Assembly: GCF_003851045.1 (NCBI RefSeq) | Contig: NZ_BFBX01000016.1 | Coordinates: 223,461-287,460 of the forward strand | DNA length: 64,000 nucleotides | Direction: 5' to 3' | Source: Paenibacillus sp. 598K | Lineage (GTDB): Bacteria > Bacillota > Bacilli > Paenibacillales > Paenibacillaceae | Position numbers and translations under genes: made by a program | Shown here: positions 25,239-33,743 of the stretch, piece after piece | Layout: the number at the start of each line of letters is the position of its first letter | Position numbering within the stretch: the first letter of the stretch is position 1 | Notes under the pieces: model-generated | Told to the model about the DNA's origin: nothing | Databases searched by the model: none | What the model saw: the letters and a program-made list of their open reading frames with translations, nothing else

Positions 25239-25463
25239 ATGGCAAACCAATCCCGCAGCAGCAACTCTCTGGTCGTTCCGCAAGCAAGCGCGGCGCTGGA
25301 CCAAATGAAATTCGAAATCTGCCAAGAGCTGGGCATCCAAATCCCGCAAGACGGCTACTATGGCAACATGACGACTCGCGACACCGGCACGATCGGCGGA
25401 TACATCACTCGTCGTCTCGTCCAAATGGCCGAGGAACAGCTGGCTGGCCGTTTCTCGCGATAA
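25239..25463 (+). CDS. alpha/beta-type small acid-soluble spore protein
   Basis: A 74-residue paralogue of the SASP at 20456-20677. The family core reads KFEICQELGIQIPQDGYYG, then MTTRDTGTIGGYITRRLVQM. It binds forespore DNA. The start is the ATG directly after a perfect AGGAGGTGA with ideal spacing. A GTG nine bases earlier falls inside the ribosome site and is rejected. A cysteine (EICQEL) sits in the GPR-cleavage helix, which is uncommon for this family. A bidirectional terminator follows. Confidence 0.97.
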   Translation: MANQSRSSNSLVVPQASAALDQMKFEICQELGIQIPQDGYYGNMTTRDTGTIGGYITRRLVQMAEEQLAGRFSR

Positions 25464-25528
25464 GCTCGATTCTTCCATGAACATACCTTTTATCGGGACG
25501 CTGCTCCCCTCTGCTGCTCCCGATCATG

Positions 25529-25559
25529 AAAAACGCTTGCCCGCGGGCAAGCGTTTTTT
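25529..25559. terminator. Bidirectional terminator
   Basis: A perfect palindromic stem AAAACGCTTGCCC/GGGCAAGCGTTTT with an A run on one side and a T run on the other, so it can act in both directions. It serves the SASP gene (plus) and probably the hypothetical gene at 25684 (minus). Confidence 0.93.
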
Positions 25560-25683
25560 GCTTGAAATAACAGCCTTTATAGCTGCTAAATTGGCTCTTA
25601 TTTCAACCGAATGAAACTTAGAATGCCGCCAAAAGACTACGTACCCTTGGCTCATCGCTCTGAAATGAGCCGTTTCACCTTGA

Positions 25684-26094
25684 TCAATTGGTCTCGCGCA
25701 GATGCTTGTGTTTGCCGGGCGACTGGTATCTGAACATGCCGCTGGCCATATTATAATTCGATTCGTACTGTACACTGGCGGTCCAGGACTTGGCGTGCGG
25801 GCGGACGGAGAAGTCATACATAATCTCGCCATGCGTCCAGCTTCGCTTGTAGCGGAGCGCATCGATCGCCATTTGTCGGAACGCCATCACCTGAGCAGCT
25901 GTGAGTCCCCTCTCCGTATGTTCTGCCATACCGTTGCGGAATTCAATCGGGTTATGTCGAATTCCGTATTTGCCGATTGCATTATTGCGGATATGTATGG
26001 TCACCGTTCCTGCAACCGCATTCGTCAGTTCGTCTTCCAACTGACGAAATACATAATCAATCTGTCGGGCTAATGGAAGTTCCTCCAAATTCAT
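25684..26094 (-). CDS. hypothetical protein
   Basis: A 136-residue cytosolic protein, moderately basic, with no membrane segment and no motif I recognise. It starts MNLEELPLARQIDYVFRQLEDEL. The middle is rich in His/Asn/Arg, and the C-terminal third is beta-strand-like with aromatic residues (TASVQYESNYNMASGMFRY). It has a GGAAGTG site and its own promoter (26154-26182), so it is probably a real monocistronic gene. Function unknown. Confidence 0.65.
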   Translation of the reverse strand: MNLEELPLARQIDYVFRQLEDELTNAVAGTVTIHIRNNAIGKYGIRHNPIEFRNGMAEHTERGLTAAQVMAFRQMAIDALRYKRSWTHGEIMYDFSVRPHAKSWTASVQYESNYNMASGMFRYQSPGKHKHLRETN

Positions 26095-26153
26095 CTTTAT
26101 TCACTTCCTTTCAACCTTAATTACATGATGTTTCCATCTAGTTCTTAAGACTC

Positions 26154-26182
26154 ATTATAAGACCGACCTATCTATAAAGCAA
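26154..26182 (-). promoter_or_regulatory. Promoter of the 136-residue hypothetical gene
   Basis: On the minus strand, TTGCTT and TATAAT are 17 bp apart, in a locally AT-rich stretch about 60 bp before the ATG. The -10 is perfect and the -35 matches at three of six positions. Confidence 0.5.
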
Positions 26183-26263
26183 TGGTTTTTTGAATCAAAA
26201 GTCTTGCTTTTTCAGCAAATTTCATCGTTTTTCATGCGTCCAAAAGATTATAATCCACAATTA

Positions 26264-26293
26264 TAGACCTATTCCAACGGGAGGTGCTATAAT
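26264..26293 (+). promoter_or_regulatory. Candidate promoter of the chemoreceptor gene
   Basis: An extended -10, TGCTATAAT, has a weak TAGACC 18 bp upstream. If used, transcription starts near 26300. The ATG at 26294 would then fall outside the mRNA, so the second ATG at 26327 (with AGAGGAG) would be the start. The first ATG also has GGGAGGTG before it, so the evidence conflicts. Confidence 0.45.
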
Positions 26294-26326
26294 ATGGCTA
26301 TTCTATACAAAAGAGGAGCAACGATT

Positions 26327-27580
26327 ATGACGTGGGTAAAAGACTTGTCCATCCGCAACAAGATTCTACTGGGGAGTTATCTCATTGCCGCTTTGTTCTC
26401 GCTTGCCATTATTATCGTTACGCTAGCTGGCGGCGGCAGCCTGTGGGTCGCCTTGCTCGTCATTGCGATCGTTGCAGGTCTCACCTTTCCTATCACTCGG
26501 CTCATTGAGAGAGCGCTTACAGAAACGATCGATGAGATGACCTCGGTTGCCTTCCGTATTGCCAAGGGCGATTTTTCCCAACGGGTCGAGGTTACGTCGT
26601 CTGTAGGCGAGCTTGGTCATTCGTTCAACAGCATGATCGACAAGCTCAAGGAAATCCTCAACGAAACGTCGGGCATCACCCGTCATGTCTCGGATACCAG
26701 CCGCAGCATCTATGAGAAAAACCAGTCGCTCAAGGAAGTGATGGAGCAGGTCGGCCAATCGTCCAACGAGCTCGCCACCGGCGCCAACCAGATCTCCGAG
26801 GATGTCTCGGGCATGAGCGAGTCGATCGGCCAGATCGAGACGATGGTCGCGAGCTACGCGCAATCGACCAAGCAGATGAACGAGCGTTCGGAGCAGACGC
26901 TCGAGCTCGTAGCCAAAGGCAAGCGGGCCGTCGAAAGCCAGTCCGAAGGGATGCGTCGAAACGTCGAGGCGACGGCTGTCGTGGCGCAGACGATCGAGGA
27001 GCTGGCCAAGCAAGCCAATGGAATCACCCAGATTACCCGTTCGATCTCGGACATCGCTGAGCAGACCAACCTGCTCTCGCTTAATGCCTCGATCGAGGCG
27101 GCGCGTGCCGGCGAGCATGGCCGCGGCTTCGCCGTCGTCGCGCAAGAGGTGCGCAAGCTCGCCGAGGAAGCCGGCAGCTCAACCAAGGAAGTATTCGGAC
27201 TCGTACGCAGCATCGAGCAAGGCGTCCGGCAAGCAATCGAGAACATCGCCGCCAACGAAGAGGTCGTCCGCCAGCAAAACGAGATGATCCGGGAGTCGGA
27301 GATGATCTTCCAGGAAATCGTACATAGCGTAGAGTTCATCAGCGCCCAGATCGCCGCCTTTACGCGGGAGAGCGATGCAATGGTACAATCCGCGCAAAAG
27401 ATCTCTGGCGCGATCCAGAGTATCTCAGCGATTACCGAGCAATCGGCAGCCGGCACCGAGCAAGTGTCCGCCTCCATGAACGAGCAGATTGCCTCGGTAC
27501 AAGCCGTCGTCGACGAAACATCGAAGATGCAGCAGATGGTCAGCCAACTGCAGCGCACGATCTCCGTATTCAAGCTGTAG
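26327..27580 (+). CDS. methyl-accepting chemotaxis protein without a large extracellular sensor
   Basis: A 417-residue receptor. Two hydrophobic segments (about residues 13-33 and 38-57) are joined by only a few residues, so there is almost no periplasmic-type ligand domain. A HAMP region follows (about 58-110), then a long coiled-coil signalling domain. The domain has the conserved hairpin tip near [20 protein letters not shown] and then [15 protein letters not shown]. The output is to CheA/CheW. The likely stimulus is membrane, cytosolic or energy-related. The start is chosen for its AGAGGAG site and the typical [15 protein letters not shown]-terminus. An ATG at 26294 would add 11 residues. 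It is monocistronic with a terminator. Confidence 0.9.
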   Translation: MTWVKDLSIRNKILLGSYLIAALFSLAIIIVTLAGGGSLWVALLVIAIVAGLTFPITRLIERALTETIDEMTSVAFRIAKGDFSQRVEVTSSVGELGHSFNSMIDKLKEILNETSGITRHVSDTSRSIYEKNQSLKEVMEQVGQSSNELATGANQISEDVSGMSESIGQIETMVASYAQSTKQMNERSEQTLELVAKGKRAVESQSEGMRRNVEATAVVAQTIEELAKQANGITQITRSISDIAEQTNLLSLNASIEAARAGEHGRGFAVVAQEVRKLAEEAGSSTKEVFGLVRSIEQGVRQAIENIAANEEVVRQQNEMIRESEMIFQEIVHSVEFISAQIAAFTRESDAMVQSAQKISGAIQSISAITEQSAAGTEQVSASMNEQIASVQAVVDETSKMQQMVSQLQRTISVFKL

Positions 27581-27596
27581 TCGGGTAATCCATCAA

Positions 27597-27636
27597 AAGA
27601 GCCTTCGCTCCGCCAACAGGCGGGGCGAAGGCTCTT
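27597..27636. terminator. Terminator after the chemoreceptor gene
   Basis: A strong stem, AAGAGCCTTCGC-CCGCC with its GGCGG-GCGAAGGCTCTT partner, and an AACA loop. The T tract is poor on the plus side (TTGCTG) and moderate on the minus side (TTTTG). It may serve both flanking genes. Confidence 0.7.
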
Positions 27637-27754
27637 GCTGCCTAGCCTCCTCGTCAATCACCTAACGTCGTGCTATCCAGAGAGTCAGGTGTCCAGCGAA
27701 CAATAGTCTGAGCGAAGGCAAGACAACCGCTACCAGCTCGCTCGGACTCCATAG

Positions 27755-28405
27755 CTACTGCTTGGCGTAGTCGTAGTCGATCGCCTGCAGGAATGCGCGC
27801 GCCAGCACCGTATGGCCAGGCATCGATGGATGGACGCGGTCCCAAGCAAGGGTCGCTGGGTAGATATGCTCCAGCACCCGGTCAAAAGCCGCCTGCGTGT
27901 CGACGAACAACGTATGATGACGTTCCGCAACCTCGCGGACGATCGCTCCGTACTCGTCCATCCGCTCGCGCATCCAGTCCGCACGATTAGGCTCGATGTA
28001 GAACGGCGTCATCAGCACAAGCCCCTCGACCTTCGTCATCGTCACAAGCTCCTCCAGCGTCTCGCGGTACTCCTCTGGATATACATGCGATTCGGTAATC
28101 GTCGGCTGATCGAACTGCCGCCATACATCATTGATGCCGATCATGATCGACAGCCAGTCCGGCTGCTGATCGATAACATCGGTCTGCCAGCGCGCCTTCA
28201 GATCGCGGACCGTATGCCCGCTCGTCCCCTTATTGACCACACGCAGCCCCAGCTCCGGATATCCCGTTTGCAGCCAGGCATCGACCTGCGCCACATAACC
28301 TCGGCCCAGACCATCGAACAGCCCTTCGCCCTCCGGCTGCTTGCGGCCGCTATCGGTGATCGAATCGCCGATCATGATCAGCTTTTGATTCGCTTTCAAT
28401 TTCAT
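27755..28405 (-). CDS. SGNH/GDSL hydrolase (esterase)
   Basis: A 216-residue cytosolic SGNH hydrolase. Block I is IMIGDSITDSGRKQP (nucleophile Ser), block II is NKGTSGHTV with the oxyanion Gly, block III is IMIGINDVWRQ with the oxyanion Asn, and block V is WDRVHPSMPGH with the catalytic Asp and His. No signal peptide is present. Similar proteins in Paenibacillus act on acetylated sugars. It is 38 bp downstream of the acetylxylan-esterase-like gene, so both may deacetylate imported oligosaccharides. Confidence 0.9.
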   Translation of the reverse strand: MKLKANQKLIMIGDSITDSGRKQPEGEGLFDGLGRGYVAQVDAWLQTGYPELGLRVVNKGTSGHTVRDLKARWQTDVIDQQPDWLSIMIGINDVWRQFDQPTITESHVYPEEYRETLEELVTMTKVEGLVLMTPFYIEPNRADWMRERMDEYGAIVREVAERHHTLFVDTQAAFDRVLEHIYPATLAWDRVHPSMPGHTVLARAFLQAIDYDYAKQ

Positions 28406-28443
28406 CGTCTTCGACTCCTTCTCGAATGGATAAGTAGAATAGT

Positions 28444-29400
28444 TTAGTCCAGGAAAAATTGTACCGTCTTGTCCATAAAACCAGGCAAGTGCTCATGACC
28501 GAAGTCCGGATAAATCTCTAGCCGCTTCTCTGCGACGATCTTGTTGTAAGCGGCAAATTGCGTCGACGGCGGGCAGATCGTATCCATCAGTCCAACTGCC
28601 ATCATCACGTCTCCGCGAATCCGGTCCGCCAGATGCTGAATATCGATATAGCCAAGTCGGGTGAACCACTCGTCCTCTCGCAGATGCTGCGGATCATGGT
28701 GGCGGAAGAAGTTGCGCAGCTCCTGATACGCATCCTTGGCCAGATCCATCTGCCATACCCGCTTATAATCCGCCAGGAACGGAAACACTGGGGCAAGCTT
28801 GCGGATACGGGGCTCCAGCGCTGCACAAGCAATCGTCAGCCCTCCGCCCTGCGAGCCGCCCATCGCGTAGACGCGCTCCGGATCGACCTCCGGCAGCTCC
28901 AGCGCGATCCCGGCGAGCTGTGCGGTATCCAGAAAGATATGACAGAATAGCAGCTGATCGGGGTGGTCGTTCAGTCCCCGGATAATATGACCATTCAGCG
29001 TCGTGCCCTGTACGCCGCCCGTATCCTCGGACGAGCCGCCTTGACCGCGACAATCCATCGACAGTACGGAGAACCCTAGCGAAGCAAGCGCAAGCTTGTC
29101 GAACCAATCGCCGGCATTGGCGCTATACCCATGGAATTGGACGATTGCGGGGTGCTTCTCTGCCGCATGCTTAGGTCGCACATATTTGGCATGGATGCGC
29201 GCGCCGCGGACTCCGGTGAAGTACAGGTCGAAGCATTCGGCCTGCGGCGTCTGGAATGCGCTCGGGATCATTTCAACGTTGGCGTCAACCGCTTTCATTT
29301 CGTTCAAGGCGCGTTCCCAATACGCATCGAAATCATTCGGCTTCGGGTTTACACCTTTGTATTGCTGTAATTGCTCTAGAGGCATATCGATTAGTGGCAT
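28444..29400 (-). CDS. acetylxylan esterase / cephalosporin-C deacetylase family (AXE1)
   Basis: A 318-residue alpha/beta hydrolase of the AXE1/Cah family (carbohydrate esterase 7 type), close to the usual length of about 320. Visible features are the oxyanion loop VQFHGYSANAGDW, the RGQGGSS motif, the nucleophile elbow GGSQGGG, a catalytic Asp in GLMDTICPPS, and His in DFGHEHLPG. Enzymes of this family remove acetyl groups from short xylooligosaccharides in the cytosol. A strong AAGGACG site precedes the ATG. It is cotranscribed with the SGNH hydrolase. Confidence 0.92.
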   Translation of the reverse strand: MPLIDMPLEQLQQYKGVNPKPNDFDAYWERALNEMKAVDANVEMIPSAFQTPQAECFDLYFTGVRGARIHAKYVRPKHAAEKHPAIVQFHGYSANAGDWFDKLALASLGFSVLSMDCRGQGGSSEDTGGVQGTTLNGHIIRGLNDHPDQLLFCHIFLDTAQLAGIALELPEVDPERVYAMGGSQGGGLTIACAALEPRIRKLAPVFPFLADYKRVWQMDLAKDAYQELRNFFRHHDPQHLREDEWFTRLGYIDIQHLADRIRGDVMMAVGLMDTICPPSTQFAAYNKIVAEKRLEIYPDFGHEHLPGFMDKTVQFFLD

Positions 29401-29477
29401 GCTGTCTCTCGTCCTTTCGTTACCTGCAATGTCAACTTCAAGACCATGTTACCTCCGAATGGGATCGTTTGTAAAGC

Positions 29478-29507
29478 AAAAAACCCGACCCCATGATGGG
29501 CCGGGAT
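29478..29507 (-). terminator. Terminator of the CAP-domain gene
   Basis: On the minus strand, a GC-rich hairpin (CCCGgCCC ... GGGgtCGGG) is followed by TTTTTTGC, about 30 bp past the stop. Confidence 0.8.
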
Positions 29508-29534
29508 TTCTGTCATAAATCTGATGGCTGCAGC

Positions 29535-30287
29535 TTAGCCAGTAAACATTTGCACCCATTGATTGTTGTAAAAGCCAACGCCGATTTTGGTGTAATTGGC
29601 GTTCAGAATGTTCGCTTTGTGTCCGGGGCTATTCATCCACGCAGTGACCACCTCTTGCGGCGTCCGTTGGCCGGCAGCGATGTTCTCGCCAGCATACGAA
29701 TACGAGATGCCGTAGGAACGCATCATATCAAAAGGCGAGCCATACGTTGGCGATTGATGCGAAAAGTAGTTGTTGTTGTACATGTCCTTGGCCTTGTCGA
29801 GCGCAACGCGGGCAATCGCCGGATCGGATGTCAGCGGAGCCAAGCCCGCTTTGCTGCGTTCCTGATTGACCAGGTTTACCACTTCCGCCTCATAGGCGCT
29901 GTCCTGTGTTGTGCCGGTGGAAGGCTGAGTCACCGTGTTGCCGGTGTTGCCGGTGTTGCCGGTGTTGCCGGTGTTACCTGTATTGCCAGTGTTGCCGTTG
30001 TCGACAGGCGCTTTGCCGGAGTCGGTCGGCTGGTCGACCGGAGTCGTGGTCGGCTGCTCCGTCTGTCCCGGGTTTTGCAGATAGCCTTGGAGCAGCTGTT
30101 GCAGATCGATGCCATATTGCTGCGTGATTTGATTTATGAGATCTTGGTTAATTTGCTGATTGTAAGAATACGTTGGAAGCGTATTGCCTGCGGCTTGTGC
30201 CGCCCCTCCGCCTGCGGCCGCACCTGCGAATAATACGCCCGCTGCTACGGCGCCTGCGACAGATCGGCGCAATGTACGTCTATTCAT
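29535..30287 (-). CDS. secreted CAP-domain (SCP/PR1, YkwD-like) protein
   Basis: A 250-residue exported protein. The signal peptide (about residues 1-31) has a basic start, a long Ala/Gly-rich hydrophobic core and an AQA-type cleavage site. A Gln-rich segment and a Pro/Thr linker with tandem Gly-Asn-Thr repeats follow (about 97-117). The C-terminal CAP domain (about 128-250) carries VNLVNQERSKAGLAPL, the YFSHQSPTYGSPFDMM segment with its His, and AGENIAAG and HKANILNANYTKIGVG with the second conserved His. These are common secreted proteins of spore formers with unclear biochemical function. GAGGAGG precedes the ATG. Confidence 0.9.
   Translation of the reverse strand: MNRRTLRRSVAGAVAAGVLFAGAAAGGGAAQAAGNTLPTYSYNQQINQDLINQITQQYGIDLQQLLQGYLQNPGQTEQPTTTPVDQPTDSGKAPVDNGNTGNTGNTGNTGNTGNTGNTVTQPSTGTTQDSAYEAEVVNLVNQERSKAGLAPLTSDPAIARVALDKAKDMYNNNYFSHQSPTYGSPFDMMRSYGISYSYAGENIAAGQRTPQEVVTAWMNSPGHKANILNANYTKIGVGFYNNQWVQMFTG
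29933..30000 (-). repeat. Tandem 9-bp repeat coding Gly-Asn-Thr units
   Basis: About six to seven copies of a 9-bp unit (GGCAACACC-type on the coding strand, CCGGTGTTG on the plus strand), the first five nearly perfect and the later ones diverged. They encode an (N-T-G)n linker in the CAP protein. Such a minisatellite may vary in copy number between strains. Confidence 0.9.
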
Positions 30288-30430
30288 CGATGTATTGCCT
30301 CCTCTGTGAAAGTTTCGGATACGTCAACTACCCGACGCCATTCATGGTAACATGGATTCGCAGAGGTTTCATGCCATAATTATTGGGAAGAGAGGAAACG
30401 ACTCGCCCCTCGCACCCACCATCAACAACA

Positions 30431-30461
30431 GGCTCATGGTCGGATATTCCGCCCATGAGCC
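30431..30461 (-). terminator. Terminator at the end of the ehu-ect-DUF2179 cluster
   Basis: An inverted repeat GGCTCATGG/CCATGAGCC with a 13-base loop, 12 bp past the DUF2179 stop on the minus strand. The following TGTTGTTG is a weak U tract. Confidence 0.65.
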
Positions 30462-30473
30462 CGTTTCACGTCA

Positions 30474-30995
30474 TTATTTGTTCGTCAGACGCACCCAGAA
30501 ACCGCCCTTAAACTCCTTCGGCTCATGCGAGATGACGAAGGCCTTGGGCGACAGATTGCGGATGCTCTGCATGAGCCGCTTCTCGTTGCTGCGCTTGACG
30601 AGCACCTGCATGACCAGACGTTTGCCGTCCCGGCCATCCGCTGCCCAGGAGGAGACGCCGTAGCCGAGATCGCGCAGCTTGTTAGGCAGTCCGACCTCCA
30701 GCTCGTCCACGATCACCTGGACGACCAGATAGCCGAGCGCCAGATACTCCTCGATCCGACTGCCCAGATAGACCCCGATGCCAAATCCGATACAATAAGC
30801 CGCCATATTAACGGGATTGTCCAGATTGGACAACACGAGGTTCAAGCCGGTCAGATAGACGAATACTTCTGCCATCGCCAAAAACGAGGCTGCGCCTCTT
30901 CGGCCTTTGATGACCAGAATGAGACGCAGCGTAAATATGGAGACGTATACCATATTGATGACGATGATGGTAGCAACAAGCGTCCAGGATATCAT
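30474..30995 (-). CDS. DUF2179/UPF0316 membrane protein coupled to ectD
   Basis: A 173-residue protein. Three hydrophobic segments lie in the first 90 residues (WTLVATIIVINMVYVSIFTL, then FVYLTGLNLVLSNL, then MAAYCIGFGIGVYLGSRIEEYLALG, read in parts). A soluble DUF2179 domain follows (about 95-173: VIVDELEVGLPNKLRDLGYGV, then VLVKRSNEKRLMQSIRNL). The family has no established function. The start ATG overlaps the ectD stop as ATGA, with GAGGAGCC before it, so it is translationally coupled to ectD. An in-frame extension upstream lies wholly within ectD and is rejected. The position suggests a role in ectoine handling or osmotic response; this is inference. Confidence 0.85.
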   Translation of the reverse strand: MISWTLVATIIVINMVYVSIFTLRLILVIKGRRGAASFLAMAEVFVYLTGLNLVLSNLDNPVNMAAYCIGFGIGVYLGSRIEEYLALGYLVVQVIVDELEVGLPNKLRDLGYGVSSWAADGRDGKRLVMQVLVKRSNEKRLMQSIRNLSPKAFVISHEPKEFKGGFWVRLTNK

Positions 30996-31891
30996 GGCTC
31001 CTCGCGGGTTGCGATAAACTCGGGTCTTGGCTTCTGCCCGGAAAACGGCTCGACGACCCGGTTGCTGACATGATTGTAGACGAGGAACACATTGCTGCGC
31101 GGCAGTGGCGTAATGTTGCTGTTGGAGCCGTGCATCGTGTTGCAATCGAAGAGCAGGATCGATCCGGCCTTGCCGACAGCGGTATCGATGCCGCCCTCCT
31201 GGACAAGCTTGGTCAGGCTGTCCGGGTCCGGCACGCCGTATTCCTGACGGCGCAACGAGGCTTTGTAATGATCGTCAGGCGTCTTGCCGACGCAGGTGAC
31301 GAACTTCTTGTGAGAGCCCGGTACGACCATCAAGGCGCCGTTGTAATCGTAGTTGTCCTCGAGCGCGATCGAGCAGCTAAGCGCCCGCATGCTCGGCATG
31401 CCGTCCTCGACATGCCAGGTCTCGAAGTCGGAGTGCCAGTAGAACTCCTTGCCGTTGAACCCAGGCTTGTAATTGATCCGCGACTGGTGGATATAGGTCT
31501 CGCCGCCGAGCAGGTAGGAGACGATCGCCTGTAGGCGCGGATGCTTGGCGACCAGCCGGAACACCGCGTTGCTCTTGTGGATCGCGAAGATCGAGCGCAC
31601 CTCCTGGCTCTCCGGCTCGAGGATGACCTCGTCGACAGGATTGTCCTTGAATTGCTCCTGCAGCCTTCGCAGCTCCGCCCGCCAATCGGCGATCTCCTCT
31701 TCATTGAAGAAGCTATCGAGCAGCAAATAACCATTTTGCTCGTAAAAATCGGATTGCTCCCTGGTAAGCGGGCTATCTGACGTCCACTCGGAATAGACGA
31801 CGGGGTCCTTGCGCTCCAGCAACTCCGGCTTGTCGCTCACTCGGGAAGGGTACTTGTCGACCTGATTGGGGGTTTGCACCGTTGAACTCAT
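30992..31891 (-). CDS. ectD: ectoine hydroxylase EctD
   Basis: A 299-residue Fe(II)/2-oxoglutarate dioxygenase converting ectoine to 5-hydroxyectoine in the cytosol. The EctD signature FYWHSDFETWHVEDGMP (about residues 150-166) contains the iron ligands H153 and D155. The distal ligand is H254 (NTMHGSNSN). The length equals the family norm of about 300. It follows ectC by 62 bp, has GAGGAGGATGA before the ATG, and overlaps the DUF2179 gene by 4 bp. Confidence 0.97.
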   Translation of the reverse strand: MSSTVQTPNQVDKYPSRVSDKPELLERKDPVVYSEWTSDSPLTREQSDFYEQNGYLLLDSFFNEEEIADWRAELRRLQEQFKDNPVDEVILEPESQEVRSIFAIHKSNAVFRLVAKHPRLQAIVSYLLGGETYIHQSRINYKPGFNGKEFYWHSDFETWHVEDGMPSMRALSCSIALEDNYDYNGALMVVPGSHKKFVTCVGKTPDDHYKASLRRQEYGVPDPDSLTKLVQEGGIDTAVGKAGSILLFDCNTMHGSNSNITPLPRSNVFLVYNHVSNRVVEPFSGQKPRPEFIATREEP

Positions 31892-31953
31892 CGTAGATCA
31901 TCCTCCTCTTAATTATCTTTAAGAATTCCATCGGAAACATTCGTTAAGTACCG

Positions 31954-32337
31954 TTAGTCGACAGCTACGGGGTAGACGCCTTCGGCGTCATGGACCTCCT
32001 GGCCACTCAGCGGCGGGTTGAAGACGCAGACCATACGCATCGTCTTGGTCGCCCGCAGCAGATGCTTCTCATGGCCGTCGAGTGCATAGATCGTGCCGGG
32101 GCGGATCGGGTAGACCGGGCCGCCCTCCGGCTCGATTTCGCCCTCGCCTTCGATGCAGTACACCGCTTCGACATGGTTTTTGTACCAGATTAGCGTTTCC
32201 GTGCCCGCTTTAATCAGCGTATCATGCATGGAGAAGCCCATGCCGTCTTTTTTGAGCAGCAGTCGCCGCGAGTTCCACGTTTCTGTATCGACATCGTCCT
32301 TCGTGCCGAGGACATCCTCCAGATGTTTGACGATCAT
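31954..32337 (-). CDS. ectC: ectoine synthase EctC
   Basis: A 127-residue cupin enzyme that cyclises N-gamma-acetyl-2,4-diaminobutyrate to ectoine. It starts [12 protein letters not shown], the usual EctC beginning. [20 protein letters not shown] and [18 protein letters not shown], with its metal-site Glu/Tyr/His residues, are family hallmarks, as is [13 protein letters not shown]. It is similar in length to other EctC proteins (about 128-137). The gene sits 30 bp after ectB. Confidence 0.97.
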   Translation of the reverse strand: MIVKHLEDVLGTKDDVDTETWNSRRLLLKKDGMGFSMHDTLIKAGTETLIWYKNHVEAVYCIEGEGEIEPEGGPVYPIRPGTIYALDGHEKHLLRATKTMRMVCVFNPPLSGQEVHDAEGVYPVAVD

Positions 32338-32367
32338 GATGACTCACACTCCATTTCTTGGTTTGAT

Positions 32368-33675
32368 TTATTGCAGCACCGGCTGCTTGGCTTCGCTCAT
32401 AATGTCGTCCATCGCTTCGGCTACCAGGTCGAGGCCGCGCGCGAGCAGCTCGGTTTCGATCGTCAGCGGCGGCATCAGCTTCGCCACCTCATCGTTGGGA
32501 CCCGACGTTTCCATGATGATGCCCCGCTCGAAAGCTGCTTTGCACAGTCGAGCCGCCTGCTCCGGCACATCAAAGGAAATGCCGAGGATCAACCCTTTGC
32601 CTTTGAGGCGCGCGCCGCTTTGGGGATGGCCGTCAATCATCGCTTGCAGCGCATTTTCGATCATCGCCGATTTGACCTTGAGCTCTTGCTCCATTCGGCC
32701 ATCCTCCCAGTAGCTGAGCGCTTCGGTAGCCGCGATGAAGCTCAGATTGTTGCCGCGGAACGTGCCGTTATGCTCGCCCGGATTCCACTGGTCGTACTCC
32801 GGCTTGATCAGTGTCAGCGCGAACGGCAAGCCGAAGCCTCCGATCGACTTGGACAGGCAGACGATATCCGGCTCGATACCGATATGATCAAAGCTGAAGA
32901 AGCTGCCTGTGCGGCCGCAGCCCATCTGCACATCGTCGACGATCAGCAGGATATCGCGCTGACGGCAGATGCGGGCGATCTCCTTGAGCCAGCCTGCGCT
33001 GGCAGCATTCAAGCCGCCCTCGCCCTGTACCGTCTCGAGGATGACAGCCGCCGGCGTCTCGACGCCGCTGCCGGGATCGTCGAGCATCTTTTCCATGATC
33101 AAGGCTGTGTTCATCTCCTCGCCAAGATAGCCGTCATAAGGCATGAAGGTTGCGTGATCGAGCGGTACGCCGGCGCCGCCGCGCTTGAACTTGTTGCCCG
33201 TGACCGCTAGCGAGCCGAGCGACATGCCGTGGAAGGCATTGGTGAAGGCGATGATGCCCGTCCGTCCGGTCACCTTGCGGGCGATCTTGAGCGCGCTCTC
33301 GACGGAGTTGGTGCCTGTTGGTCCTGGGAACATCACCTTATAGTTCAGGTCGCGCGGACGCAGGATTTTGTCGTTGAACTGTTGCAGGAATTGCTCCTTG
33401 GCATGGGTAGCCATGTCCAGGCTATGTGTAATTCCGTCGTCAAGCATATATTCGATCAGCTTTTGCTTGATTTTCGGATTATTATGTCCATAATTGAGCG
33501 CCCCGGCGCCGGCAAAAAAATCGATGTATTCATTGCCGTTCGTATCCCATAGTCTGGCGTTTTTGGCTTTGTGAAATACAGTCGTGAAGCTCCGGCAATA
33601 GCTGCGCACTTCGGATTCCATATCCTCAAACACCTGCATGGACGGTTTGTCTTCACTCTGGTTCAAATAAGTCAT
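32368..33675 (-). CDS. ectB: diaminobutyrate-2-oxoglutarate transaminase EctB
   Basis: A 435-residue class III PLP aminotransferase that makes L-2,4-diaminobutyrate from aspartate semialdehyde. Landmarks are [20 protein letters not shown] and [15 protein letters not shown] near the N-terminus, the PLP-binding Asp in [18 protein letters not shown], and the Schiff-base Lys in [12 protein letters not shown]. The start is the ATG after AAAAGGAGTGATTGG. Ten upstream in-frame codons have no ribosome site. It is flanked by ectA (68 bp upstream) and ectC. Confidence 0.97.
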   Translation of the reverse strand: MTYLNQSEDKPSMQVFEDMESEVRSYCRSFTTVFHKAKNARLWDTNGNEYIDFFAGAGALNYGHNNPKIKQKLIEYMLDDGITHSLDMATHAKEQFLQQFNDKILRPRDLNYKVMFPGPTGTNSVESALKIARKVTGRTGIIAFTNAFHGMSLGSLAVTGNKFKRGGAGVPLDHATFMPYDGYLGEEMNTALIMEKMLDDPGSGVETPAAVILETVQGEGGLNAASAGWLKEIARICRQRDILLIVDDVQMGCGRTGSFFSFDHIGIEPDIVCLSKSIGGFGLPFALTLIKPEYDQWNPGEHNGTFRGNNLSFIAATEALSYWEDGRMEQELKVKSAMIENALQAMIDGHPQSGARLKGKGLILGISFDVPEQAARLCKAAFERGIIMETSGPNDEVAKLMPPLTIETELLARGLDLVAEAMDDIMSEAKQPVLQ

Positions 33676-33743
33676 CCAATCACTCCTTTTTTTGGGATAA
33701 AGCATGTTTATGGGTTATACGTTATGTGTTTTGAGTTCGGTGG

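Noticed and set aside
29933-30000. CRISPR-like array
   Set aside because: The repeats are 9 bp, contiguous, in frame and protein-coding, with no spacers.
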